Below are positions 34,950-45,700 of a stretch of DNA of 64,000 bases, piece by piece; positions within the stretch are counted from its first letter, which is position 1; each line of letters starts with the position of its first letter. The stretch spans positions 14,479,501-14,543,500 of the forward strand of contig CM043869.1 in NCBI GenBank assembly GCA_023846275.1. The letters run 5' to 3'. The notes under the pieces were generated by a model that did no database searches, was not told the DNA's origin, and worked only from the letters and a program-made list of their open reading frames with translations. The position numbers and the translations under genes are program-made. This DNA comes from Vanilla planifolia (lineage: Eukaryota > Streptophyta > Magnoliopsida > Asparagales > Orchidaceae).

Positions 34950-37705
34950 TTAATTTAAAAATTTCAAACTTATATTATGAAAAATATGAATAGATGATGT
35001 ATTTAATCTTGTAAATGTAAAAGAATAAAATATTAACATAGATTTTCAAATTTTTTAGTAATCTATTTGCTCTTATGAGTTGGCCAACATTTCTAGCAAA
35101 ATTTACAGTTAATGGAGTTTTGTTTATTGAAAAGTTTTCTCATGATCACTTGAACATGAAATTCTTGAGAGTTGAATTTAAAACAAATTAGTTTTTCTAG
35201 GACTTTTTAATGGGTCCCTTAGATAATAGACATATTTTAATCTATTTCTCCATGGAAGATCACTACATTATATGCTAGCTACATTGTGTTTATGCAATTT
35301 CTAGCTTTTTGATGAGGATTTTGAAAGTGACACCTGACTTTCAACTAAACACAAAACCATCACTGACTCCAATCTAGATTTCTTTAGAGTAATTATTGAT
35401 TCATCTTTTTAATAAATCGATATTGTTTTCCATTGTATAAGTTGTTTGCTCTCCTTTAAAAATCAATGCTACTACTATAAATCTCACCCAACTTCATGTT
35501 GCAAGAGTTTGCTTTGAAGTAGACTTAATAAAGCAACTTTCAACAAGAACTAGAATCTCAAAAAGGAAAGGAAGTAATGAGGGATTCTGGCAAACAATTC
35601 CTTGTAATAACCTTTCTAGTTATTGTTTTAACTGCTATAAATAAGGACATTGCAAACAACAATGCAAACAAAAGGAAGATGCTAAGAAAATGGAGGAGTT
35701 GAAGGTTGAAAATACAATAAAGAGAAAGACACAAACTGAGGTTCAAGAGAAATTAAAAGCTCCATTAAAGATAAGTGAAGTTAACATGGATACCAAGAAA
35801 ATGGAAGAGGTACATAGCTCTCCAAGAAATTTTGATAGTGTACAACTTATACCATGAAAATCATAATAGAATGTAGGAGGTTTGGGATGAGAAAAAAGAA
35901 TTGATAGTTTAATTAAAAAAAGAATAATTCAAAGCTCTTTAAACTAGCAACCATTATATCAAATTTTTTTATGAGTACTAGATTCCCGACATGATTAACA
36001 AAAAATTTGATAATGAGGGGGTTTGTCAAACTCAGTGACATCTAACATGAATCACTCTCATACTGTTCCAAATGACAATTTTTTGTTTGTTAAACAACTT
36101 ATTGAGGATTTGAAAGAAATTTATAATCTAGAATATTATTGAAGGACAACTTCAATTGATTGCCTCCAAAAATGATAGAAAGAAGAAGTAAAATTATTTT
36201 CACAATAATCCACTCCAATGAATATTAGGAAGATTTCAAAAAATAATAAAAAAGCATTATCATCATCTTATTATGACTATTATATTGATTTGGAACATGA
36301 GGGGTAAGTTGCAAAACATATTATTAATAGGCTTAAATTTATTGTTAGTTCCAATTAATTTAGCATTATTACCTTGCCTAAACTAATGGCTAATAGTGGT
36401 AAGATGGAACATCTGAAAAGAAAACTTCAATTTAATCATTATACTAGTAACCACAATAATAAAAATGGGTGCTTTGGAATAATTGATTGATATATAAAAT
36501 ATTGGAAAATGATGATCAATTTAAACATCTATTTTGTAAGAATGATGGTTGGAGTTCCAAATGGTATGTACCTTCATTTATGAAAAAGCTTATACATTGA
36601 AAGGAGAACTCTATGGTGAGAACTTAAGACTTTTGTATATTCAATCTCACTCCCTAAGTGGGAATTTCAATGTCATTTCTTCTCTTGAAGAATGTAAGAA
36701 TTGATCTAAGCCTTATGTAAGAGTTATCAAGAGTTCAATGATTGCATTGAGCTTTATGGTCTTAAGAATCTTCCTTTTGTGGGTAGTTCTTTCTCTCAGC
36801 CATGCATGAGGAGACTGGTCAAGGCCTTGAAGAGGCTTGATAGAGTTATAGTAAATCTAAATTAGTTTAATGTTATGCCTAATGCAAAAGTTTAACATTT
36901 GACAAGGTTATATGTGATGATTTTGCGCTTCTTACTTTCCTTCCATGTTATTTTTATCTCAACATTCAAGCTTCAAAATAAGTAGATTAACCATTCTTCC
37001 TTTATGCAAATGGTGGAAAGCAAATTGGATTTTAGCTTTAAGAATGAAATGAATTCTCTAGCTTTTAAGTGTAAACATTAAAAATTATGCCTAAACAAAT
37101 GGAATAGGAACTATTTTGGTAACATCTTTGGGGCCGTAAGGGAGGTAGAGAGTTCTATTAAGGAGAAAGGAAAATTATTTGAGTTTAACTAAAATGAGAT
37201 GATCAAGAAGGAGGTTACTATAGCTAAAACTTTGTGTTTTCTCTTCAAAAACAAATTAAGAGGCATTTTGGAGTAAAAAAGCAAAAGTTTCTTGGTCAAA
37301 AAAGGGATATAAACTCAAAGTTCTTTCATGTTGAAGTTAAGGACAAATAAACTAAGCTTACAACTATATAAATTAAACATAGGAGTGATAATTAGATAAC
37401 TAAAGAGGACTAGATTATTGATATTGCTATTAAACAGTTTTCGAATTTGTTGGTTACTTTGCCTTTAGGAAATAAGTACAACTTATTGAATTCTATTACA
37501 GTAGAGGTGTTGCAAGATATGAATGAATCGAGAGGCAACTTTATTAAGGAGCTACAACAAATTGTTTGAGATATGGATCAACAAAGTGTTCAGCTTTGAT
37601 GGATTTAATTGAGTTTTTTCTCCAAGTGTTTGCATATTATTACTAATGATATTTTAAAGGCTGCAATTAACTTCACGAATGGTCTTACCTTAACTAAAGG
37701 CAACA
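34950..37705 (+). pseudogene. L1-type LINE, copy A (ORF1, endonuclease, start of RT)
   Basis: Plant L1 pattern. ORF1 has HILIYFSMEDHYIM (35,230-35,275), a KPSLTPI segment and a CCHC knuckle at 35,624-35,665 that keeps all four ligands (C, C, H, C), with a stop inside. ORF2 starts with a decayed endonuclease: ELYGLKNLPFVGSSFS and LKRLDRVIVN (36,750-36,860), matching GL.DL.F.G..FTW and RLDRVLVN. It continues with a KVSWSKKG, VLSC remnant (the KWLKEGD.NTKFFH stretch, about 37,280-37,335) and the start of RT near 37,590. At about 37,682 it jumps to a piece matching 45,521, and then the duplication junction follows. Heavily decayed. Confidence 0.8.
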
Positions 37706-39015
37706 AAATTAGTATGCCAAAGATATTGATGATCAATAGATCATGACTAGGTATATATTTTTCTTGGAAGTAGTATGAATTTATAGAGTTAAAAAAAACA
37801 ACATAGTGGCAAAAGAACTCTATTTTGTGGTGAAAGATGCCACAAAAATGATATGAGAGAGAAGTTGGCTAAGAATCTTGCATTGCATAATCTAAGTAAA
37901 CATATTAATGCATTGTTCTATTTCATCTAGGCTTGTGTTGCAATGGATGATGTTGAGCTTAGGTATGTAAAGACTCTTGATTAGATTATTGATCTTTTAT
38001 GAAAATTCTCAAGTGTGATAGACTCTAGTGTTTAAAAAAGATTATTGGAGTTGTGTAAAACTAAAGTTTAAAAGGGAATATTGAATTAGTAAATTTGACT
38101 CTTAAAAAAATAAGTCATTGGCAAACTTTGTGATTTAGAAAATGCTTCTTGGAAAAATTAGTCATAAAATAAAGCTAAATTTCTAGATAGTATAATTTTA
38201 ATGGTGATTATCTGATATAAAATATTTTTTATTTTAAAATTATAAAACTTATATTATGAAAATATGAACTGATGATGTATTTAACCTTGTAAATGTACAA
38301 GATTTAAATATTAACAAAGATTTTCAATTTTTCTAATAATCTATTTGCTCCTGTGAGTTAGCCAACATTTCCAACAAAATATGTAGTTAACAGAGTTCTG
38401 TTTATTAGAACATTTTCTCATGGTCACTTGAACATGGAATCCTTGAGAAATAAATTTATAAGAAATTTGTTTTTCTAAGACTTTTTAGTGGTTCACTTAG
38501 ACATTGGACATATTTTAATCTATTTCACCATGGAAGATCACTACATTATGGCTACATTGTGTTTAGGTAATTTTTAGCTTTTTGGTGAGGATTTTAAAAT
38601 TGACATTGACTTTCAACTAAACATAAAACCATCATTGGCACCAATCTAGATTTCTTTAGAGTAATTATTGATCCATCTTTTTAATAAGTCGACGTTGTTT
38701 TGCATTGTATCAATGGTTGGATCTCCTTTAAAAATCATTGCTACTATTATAAATTTCACCCAACTTCATGTTGCAATAGTGTGCTTTGAAGTAGACCTAA
38801 CAACGAAACTTTCATCTAGAAATAGAATCTCAAAAGGGAAAGGAAGCAATGAGGATTTATGAAAAAAATTTCCTTGTAATAACCTTTCTAGTTATAGTTT
38901 TAGCTACTACAAATAAGGATTTTGCAAAAAATAATGCAAACAAAAAGAAGATCCTAAGAAAATGGAGGAACTGAATATTGAAAATACAAGACAAAGAAAG
39001 ACACAAACTATGTTC

Positions 39016-39020
39016 AAGGG
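39016..39020. repeat. Target site duplication AAGGG (left)
   Basis: AAGGG precedes the TGTTATACCC start of the element and is repeated at 42,752-42,756. The empty site in duplication copy A reads GTTCAAGAGAAATTAAAAG near 35,742. Confidence 0.9.
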
Positions 39021-41987
39021 TGTTATACCCGGTAAAATATTATATGTTTAATCTTCAATAATTCAATTGTGGCTTGGATGATTTCAGATCGACAGTAGGA
39101 TGAGCCAGGAGCTCAATTGGAGGCTATTGGAATTTCTGAAATTTTTTGGGGATTTTTCGGAGCATCGAGATTTTTTTTAAAACCGGAATTTGGTTTTTTT
39201 TTTTTTACGCGCGTGAACCGGACCGGAGCGGTTCAGCGAAGGCGGGGCGGTTCGTCGAGGTACGTTTGCTCGTGCGTTTAGATAAGCCGCGGATAAGCGA
39301 ATCGGATGGGCGAGATCAGCGATGGAGATTAACCGGCTGATCGGGTGTTAAGCGGCGTTTTTGGAAGGTCAACCGGCGCTTAATGGGTCTTAACGGGTTA
39401 TTACCGGTTTAAGCCGGGTATTTAACCTAAACTGTTCGGCTGTTAGGGTTTCGAACGGCGGCTAGAGGCGAGGTGTTCGCGGCGAACGGCGGTACTTTCC
39501 GGCAGCCTTCCAAGGGGCTTTTGGTAACCGGAGGTTCGCGGGACAGAGGCGAGCATTTTGGTACCAGTTTCGTTCGACGAGGAGCTGCGGTTGATCGCGT
39601 GCGAGCTTCACCGTCGCCGACGAGCAAATTAGGAAAGTCAGATTTAAATTAGTTATTTAGTAGAAATTAAAAGTATGGAATATTTTGCTTAATGAACACA
39701 AGCATGTGGATGAAAAATCGGACTTAGTTGAATGCTAATCTGCGTCTTTTACAAATTTTGGATTTTCTGGAAAATTTCCCATTTCGCCGAAAAATTTAGT
39801 TAATGCTTAGGAATATGTTAGGGATTTGTATTATCAGTGTTGCCATTGAATTAGTTAATTAATTGTTGGATTAATCTTAAATCTCACAATACGGCAATGG
39901 CGTACGGGCGAACTCCTTCGGCGGAAATTTTGAATGAACCTTAGAAATTAGTGGCATTATTGAAATATTAGGATAGTACGAACATCGGATTTTGTGTCTC
40001 CTTGTTCGCGTTCGCCGGAAATCGACGGAAGGATTGGATTGGTCAGCGATTGCGTCGGTTAGGGTTCGCGGGCGTCGGACCGAGGAAGGAGAAGGGTTTA
40101 GATTAATTACGAATTTATTTAAGTAATTAATGATATTTATATAATATTTATTAGTAATTATATTTATTTAAGCATCGACCGATTAACAGATTATTAAGGA
40201 ATTTGGTTCGGCGGTGTCGCGGTTCAGCGCGAGGTTTCCGAACCGGCAGCGAAAACCGGTTCAGCGGGATTCGGCGCGGAGGAAAATTTAATTCGGAAAT
40301 TAATCCGAATTTTCGGAAAAAGGATATATGTGGAATTTAAATTTTATTCGGAAATTTATTCCGAATTTCGAAAAATGGATAAAGGGCGGAAATTGATTTT
40401 TTTGAATTTAAAAATTTCCTGAAGTGAGAAAAAGGTGATTTTTTAGAAATCACGTAGCCAAGTTGAAATTGACTGTTGGAAATTACCCATAAATTCAGTG
40501 CAGCTGGATTAGTTGGAAGGAAGTGTGACACTTGGGTGCTACCAGAATAGTCAGAATTTTTGGTACAGTTTGTGTTGCTTGGATGGCAATGACATGGATT
40601 GAGTCAGTTTACTCAGTGTTGGCATATTTCATGGAATGGCATATTTCATGGATTGACATATTGGACCGAACTACTATAGGCCCTATATGATGTTTTAGGG
40701 TAGTTGTTGTAGGTAACTGTGCAGTACAGACTTAGCTTCCACAGTATACATGTGGACTGGTATGCGCCTTGTTGTATCTGGACACATGTTGCCAAATCTT
40801 GGAGTTAGAGCTTGGCAATGACTGTAGGGGCGTGGCTTCTATGGAAATTGTTGGGAGAGGACTTCTTGGGACGGTGGCTGAGTCGATCTCTTCTGGTCCA
40901 TGAGTGTAGGCCTGTGCGCCTGAGAGTGGCAGTGGCAGGGGTGACTCGCCGTGGCTAGCCAAGTGTGTAGGCCTGCGTGCCTGAGGGTGGCAGGGGTGTC
41001 TCACGTTGGCTAGAGATCTATGTGACTGGTTCTGTCTATAGTCTCCAGAAGATTGATTGACGAGAGACGCTGCGGTGTCGGGTGCTAGGCATTGTGATGC
41101 GTGCGCAGAGATGGGCATGTCCCGCTGGCATGCTGCCTGGGAGCACAGAGGAGAGCTACTCTGGTTTGACTGGGGCTGACTGTGGTTGGTCAGAGTCTGG
41201 GACTGAAAGTGCCTTTCCACCCTACATTGTTATGCTGTATTTCTATACTCTTGCTATTATCCTTCTCTTGCATGAGAGTTTTCTTTTACTAGCTGTCTTT
41301 CCTACTGGGCGTAGCTCATTCCTTTATTATCTATATTTTTCCAGTGGCTCGGCAGACTTGACGCCACCCAGCTCTAGGTGGGATCATGATCAGTAGGCTA
41401 GTGGAGGAGATCTGATCTGTGATTTTCTGAGACATTCTGGTTAGTTGATTGTTGCTGTTGGATGTATTCAGTGAGACTGTTATTCTTATGTCTTGTATTA
41501 TGGGAGGGTGATTCTGACTCATGTACTCGGATGGATGATGTGGTATTTGATGTACTGTGATTTTTCATATGAGTTACATTTTTATACACTATCTTATTTT
41601 CTATCTTGACGGTATGGTGTGTGGAGCGCCATTTCATATCGGTGGATGTTATATATTTTTTTGTTGATGGTGAGGTCATTACATGACTATGGAACTTAAC
41701 CTTGGGGGTTCAGACTCCTATTAGATCGGTTCTCCTACCGGTATGGGTTAGGAGTATTGGGTCTAGTAGGAGTGACATTGCGCGAGTTCATCAGTTAATT
41801 CAGGAGTCATGAAGCTGATTTGACGGTGTGCCCGGGAGATGGGATCCACATAGTTAAGGAAAGTAGGTGTGTAATGATGTGTTATATCCTATGTTTTTCG
41901 TAGGCTACTCAGGTTGGTATGGGACGATCTGAGCTGTCTATATGTAAAAAAAAAAATAAAAAAAATAAAAAAAACTAGGGTGTAACA
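39021..41987 (+). repeat. 5' LTR of the GC-rich element
   Basis: A 2,967-bp LTR with ends TGTTATACCC and GGGTGTAACA. It matches the solo LTR at 31,327-34,497 in reverse complement. It has one 59-bp unit where the solo LTR has three, and one copy of the CATGCCAGTGGGATTGCC motif where the solo LTR has five. It carries its own two-copy repeat at about 40,897-41,012, with units starting near GTGTAGGCCTG. An A-rich tract precedes the 3' end. As an LTR it should contain the element's promoter, but no TATA box can be singled out with confidence. Confidence 0.95.
40897..41012 (+). repeat. Two-copy repeat in the 5' LTR
   Basis: GTGTAGGCCTGTGCGCCTGA near 40,903 is repeated as GTGTAGGCCTGCGTGCCTGA near 40,962. 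Both are followed by GGTGGCAGGGGTG-type text and GTTGGCTAG or GTGGCTAG. The solo LTR of the same family lacks this pair. Confidence 0.8.
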
Positions 41988-41991
41988 AGAG

Positions 41992-42004
41992 TGGTATCAG
42001 AGCC
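41992..42004 (+). other. Primer-binding site (initiator tRNA-Met)
   Basis: TGGTATCAGAGCC lies four bases after the end of the 5' LTR. It is complementary to the 3' end of plant initiator tRNA-Met, the usual minus-strand primer of these elements. It is intact. Confidence 0.92.
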
Positions 42005-42102
42005 CTAGGTTAGGATAGTGGGGCTAGACATGTATAGAAGTTCAACCCAAGGTGGGAAGAACTGTTGGTCATTTTATTATACTATGGTAGTCCGTATGCC
42101 AA

Positions 42103-42621
42103 ATGCCAAATGACGACTCTAATGCCAGATTAGTTGCTTTTGACAGTATGGCTGGTACCAGGAGACTTTCCGTTAGTGGAGCAGCTAGAGGCAGACCTAT
42201 ATCTGCTACTCCTACCCCGGAGACGATCCCAGCATTGCCAGTTGAGCCAGCCGTGGATCGTTGGATCGATGCCTTTATGCGGCTGCGTCCGCGGAGTTTC
42301 AGTGGGTCGGCTGACCCAGCGGTGGCAGATGACTGGATGGCTCATATGCTTGAGCTGTTTGATGCCTTGGGATGTCCACTCGGCAGGAGGGTAGTACTTG
42401 CTGCTCTAGTATTGGAGGGAGAGGCTGCTACCTGGTGGAGAGGCCAGTGGCGCGCTGTGTTTGGGGAGGTCCAGAACAGCGAGATAGCTTGGGAGGACTT
42501 TGTTGAGGCATTCAGGGAGTGCTACATTCCGGCTTCTGCCATGTCTCAGTCCAGGAGGGACCTTATACACCTCATGCAGGGCCAGATGTCAGTGAACGAC
42601 TACTTATCGAGATCCACATAG
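42103..42621 (+). CDS. Truncated Ty3/gypsy Gag (capsid part)
   Basis: An open frame of 172 codons starting MPNDDSNARL. It encodes the N-terminal and capsid (Retrotrans_gag) part of a Ty3/gypsy Gag, which packages element RNA into particles. Diagnostic pieces are FSGSADPAVADDWM (residues 64-77), LVLEGEAATWWRGQW (about 102-116), WEDFVEAFRECYIPASA (about 129-145) and LMQGQMSVNDYL (about 157-168), with the usual spacing. After SR at residues 169-170 the frame leaves gag and ends two codons into LTR sequence with TAG at 42,619-42,621. The CCHC knuckle and all of pol are therefore missing. The start was chosen as the first ATG in frame after the leader. No stop or frameshift lies inside the remaining part, in contrast to every other element here. 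It could be transcribed from the LTR, but a truncated Gag without a knuckle is unlikely to be functional. Confidence 0.85.
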   Translation: MPNDDSNARLVAFDSMAGTRRLSVSGAARGRPISATPTPETIPALPVEPAVDRWIDAFMRLRPRSFSGSADPAVADDWMAHMLELFDALGCPLGRRVVLAALVLEGEAATWWRGQWRAVFGEVQNSEIAWEDFVEAFRECYIPASAMSQSRRDLIHLMQGQMSVNDYLSRST

Positions 42622-42751
42622 TTAAAGAAAGTAGGTGTGTAATGATGTGTTATATCCTATGTTTTTCGTAGGCTACTCAGGTTGGTATGGGACGATCTGA
42701 GCTGTCTATATGTTAAAAAAAAAAAAAAAAAAAAAAAACTTGGGTGTAACA
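42611..42751 (+). repeat. 3' LTR remnant of the GC-rich element
   Basis: GATCCACATAGTTAAAGAAA to the end TTGGGTGTAACA matches 41,843-41,987 of the 5' LTR almost perfectly (AAAGAAA against AAGGAAA, CTTGGG against CTAGGG, plus a change in the A-tract). Only the last 141 bases remain. Confidence 0.95.
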
Positions 42752-42756
42752 AAGGG
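42752..42756. repeat. Target site duplication AAGGG (right)
   Basis: Perfect repeat of 39,016-39,020. LINE ORF1 sequence continues directly after it. Confidence 0.9.
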
Positions 42757-45700
42757 CAATCAAAATTTCAATTAAAGATATGTAAAGTAACGTGGATACA
42801 AAGAAAATGGTAGAGATACATGGCCCTCCAAGAAATTTTTATAGTGCTACAACATATCCCATGAAAAATCATAATAGATTGTAGGAGGTTGGGGATGAGG
42901 AAAAGGAATTGACAATAAAACTAAAAAAAGAACATGTCAAAGCTCTTTAAACCATCAAACCATTACATCAAATTTTTTATGGATACAAGATTCTTAACTA
43001 GATTAATAAAAATTCTGATAATGTGTGGGTTTTTTCAAACTCAATGACATCTAACATGAATCACTCTCATATTGTTTTAAATGACAATTTTCTTCAATCC
43101 CATAAACAACTTAGTGAGGATTTGGAAGAAAAAACTTTCTAATCTAAAATATTATTGAAGGATAACTTCAACTGTTTGCCTCCAAAAATGATAAAAAGAA
43201 GAAAAAAAAAAAGTGATTTCACAATAACCCAGTCTAATAAATACTAAGAAGAGCTAAAAAAATCAAAATCCATAATCATCATCTTATTATGACTATTATA
43301 TTGATTTTGTACATAAGAGGGATAGTTGTAAAACACATTATTAGTAGGCTTAAATTTATTATTTGGTCTAATTAATTTAACATTATTATCTTGCTTAAAC
43401 TAATTGCTAATAGTGGTTATATGAAATGTCTTAAAAGAAAATTGCAATTTAATCATTATACTAGTAACCACAATAATAAAAAATGAGTGTTTTAGAATAA
43501 GTGTCTGATATATCAGATATTGGAATATTATAATCTATTTATGCAACTATTTTGTAAGAATGATAATTTGAATTCCAAATGGTATGTATCTTTATTTATG
43601 CAAAAGCTTATATATTCAATGGAGAACTCTATGGTGGGAACTTAAGACGTTCACATATTCAATCTCTCTCCCTCGAATAAAAGGTGGGAATTTCAATGTC
43701 ATTAGTTCTTTTAGAGAATTTAAGGGTTGATCTAAGATTTATGTAGGAGTTATCAAAGAGTTCAATGATTGCATTGAGCTTTATTGTCTCAAGGATCTTC
43801 CTTTTGTGGGTATTTCCTTCACTTAGTCATGCATTAGGAGACATGGATAGGTGTAGAAGAGGCTTGAAAGAGTTCTAGTGAATGTAGATTAGTTTATTAT
43901 TATGTCTAATGCAAAAGTTTAGCATTTGACAAGGTTGTCCATGACCATTCACCTCTCTTACTTTCTTTCCATGTCTTTTCTATCCCAGTTAACAAATTGT
44001 TCAAGCTTTAAAACAAGTGGATTAATCATTCTTCCTTCATGCAAATGGTGGAAATAAATTGGAATTTTCTAGCTTTAGGAATGGATTAAATTCCTCAACT
44101 TTTAAGTTTAAAAATTTAAAATTATGCCTAAACAAATGTAATACAAACTATTTTGGTAACATCTTTGATGCCTTAAGGGAGGTAAAAGGGATTATCAAGG
44201 AGAAAGAAATATTATTTGAAGTTAACTAAAATGAGAAGATTAGAAAGGATCTTATTATAGCTAAACTTTTGCTTCTTATTGTAATAAAAATTTAAGAGGA
44301 ATTTTGGAGTCAAAAAATGCAAAAGTTTCTTGATCAAAGAAGGGATAAAAACTCAAAGTTCTTTCATGCTATAGTTAAAGACAAATAAAGTATGCTTACA
44401 ACTATACAAATTAAAGATAGGAGTGGTAATTAGATAACTAAAGAGGACAACATTATAGATTTTGTAATTAAATATTTTTAGAATTTGTTGGTTGCTTTGC
44501 CTTTCAGAAATAAGTACAACTTATTGAATTCTATTATAGTAGAGGTGTTGCAAGATATGAATGAATCCCTTTTGAGAGACATCTCTATTGAGGAGCTAAA
44601 ACAAATTATTTGGTATATGGATTACCAAAATGTGCAGGGCTTTGATGGATTTAATTGGTTTTTCTCCAAGTGTTGGCATATTATTATTAATGATGTTTTA
44701 AATGATACAATTGACTTCTTGAACGTTTATCAATTTCAAACGTAATAACTAGTGTCAATATTGTTTTTATTTTGAAAAAATAGAACCCTTAATCGATTGT
44801 TGATAATAAGTCAATTTATTTATCCAATTTTACTAGAAAAAGTTTCACTAAGCTAATTGTCAACAAATTATAATGAATTCTTCCATACTTGATCTCAAAA
44901 AAGTAGGGGGAATTTGTTGAAGGAACATAGCTGACAATATTTTACTAGTACAAAAAATAACTTGTTCCATTAATAAGAATGTTAGAGGTAGAAATTTCAT
45001 ATTAAAATTGGACATTAAGAATGTATTTAATACATTTTCTTGGGACTTCTTATATGACAGGTTCTTCAACAATTTAGTTTCTCTTCTTAGTTTATTAAAA
45101 TAATCATGAATATAATGGAAAGTAGTAGATTCTCTATTAATGTTAATGAAAGATGTAAGAGATATTTCCAAACTTCTAAAAGTCTTAAGTAGCAAAACCC
45201 TCTTCTTCCATTATTGTTTTTGTTAGCAATTGAAGTTCTAATTGGAGAATTCAATCATTTTTTTAGCTTAGCAAAGTTCTTTACTTCATAAATCATAGAG
45301 GTTATCTAAAGGTAACTTATCTTAGTTATACATATGAATTTATCATTTCATGTGTCCAAACAAAAAATTCATAGTAAACATGATGAAATTCTAAAAGAAA
45401 TCTAAGATGGATCTGAGCTAAATATCAATTCACAAAAGCAATTCTTTGCATGTGGTAAAAATGGAACATCTAGGAAAATCCAATAGGTTTAGCAAAGTCA
45501 AACTTCTTTTTCATTACTTTGGTCTTATCTTAACTAAAGACAGGACATAGCTACAATCTATCATCTATGAATTGACAAGATAAATAAAAAGATTATAGGT
45601 TAGAATCATAGATTACTATCCATTGGAGGAAGACTGATCCTTATTAAATATGTATTAGCCTCAATATCTATCATCATAATAATTTAATCCAATCCATTGA

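Larger units (their letters stand above)
31203..37710 (+). repeat. Tandem duplication, copy A (copia RNase H plus LINE 5' half)
   Basis: From about 31,203 to 37,682 the sequence is co-linear with 37,711-44,727 once the inserted LTR elements are removed. Examples are CTTGATTAGATTATTGATC at 34,692 and 37,977, and GAGCTTTATGGTCTTAAGAA at 36,751 against the related text at 43,777. Excluding the solo LTR, the copy is about 3.3 kb. Its end (37,683-37,705) carries GGTCTTACCTTAACTAAAGG, which matches the LINE further downstream at 45,521. Copy A therefore also lost about 0.8 kb of LINE before the junction with copia in copy B. The two copies differ at roughly one base in eight by eye, so the duplication is old. 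Confidence 0.85.
39021..42751 (+). mobile_element. Internally deleted GC-rich Ty3/gypsy element
   Basis: A complete 5' LTR (39,021-41,987), a primer-binding site, a leader, 508 bases of gag, and then an abrupt jump into the last 141 bases of the 3' LTR (42,611-42,751). Perfect 5-bp target duplications (AAGGG) flank it. The rest of gag, all of pol and most of the 3' LTR were removed by one deletion with ends in gag and in the 3' LTR. The shared parts of the two LTRs differ at only a couple of positions outside the A-rich tract, so the insertion is much younger than the LINE and copia around it. It is inserted in LINE ORF1 of duplication copy B. It lacks RT and integrase and could move only with help from another copy. 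Confidence 0.95.
37711..45545 (+). repeat. Tandem duplication, copy B
   Basis: Begins in copia RNase H (TATGCCAAAGATATTGATGA, matching 31,203) and repeats the copia end (37,711-38,060) and the LINE 5' half. It is interrupted by the GC-rich element at 39,021-42,751 and resumes at 42,757. Co-linearity with copy A holds to about 44,727. The matching 20-mer at 45,521 marks the outer limit of the duplicated segment. Beyond it the LINE continues uniquely. Confidence 0.8.

Noticed and set aside
40732-41220. 162-codon minus-strand frame
   Set aside because: It runs antisense through LTR sequence, and the matching part of the solo LTR does not keep the same long frame. No domain is visible. Considered a chance frame in GC-rich DNA.
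41992-42010. Possible tRNA gene fragment at TGGTATCAGAGCC
   Set aside because: Only the 3'-end complement is present and it follows an LTR directly, so it is a retrotransposon primer site, not a tRNA gene.
42130-42394. Frames of 71 and 86 codons on both strands over gag
   Set aside because: Shadows of the true Gag frame at 42,103-42,621, which alone has the capsid motifs.
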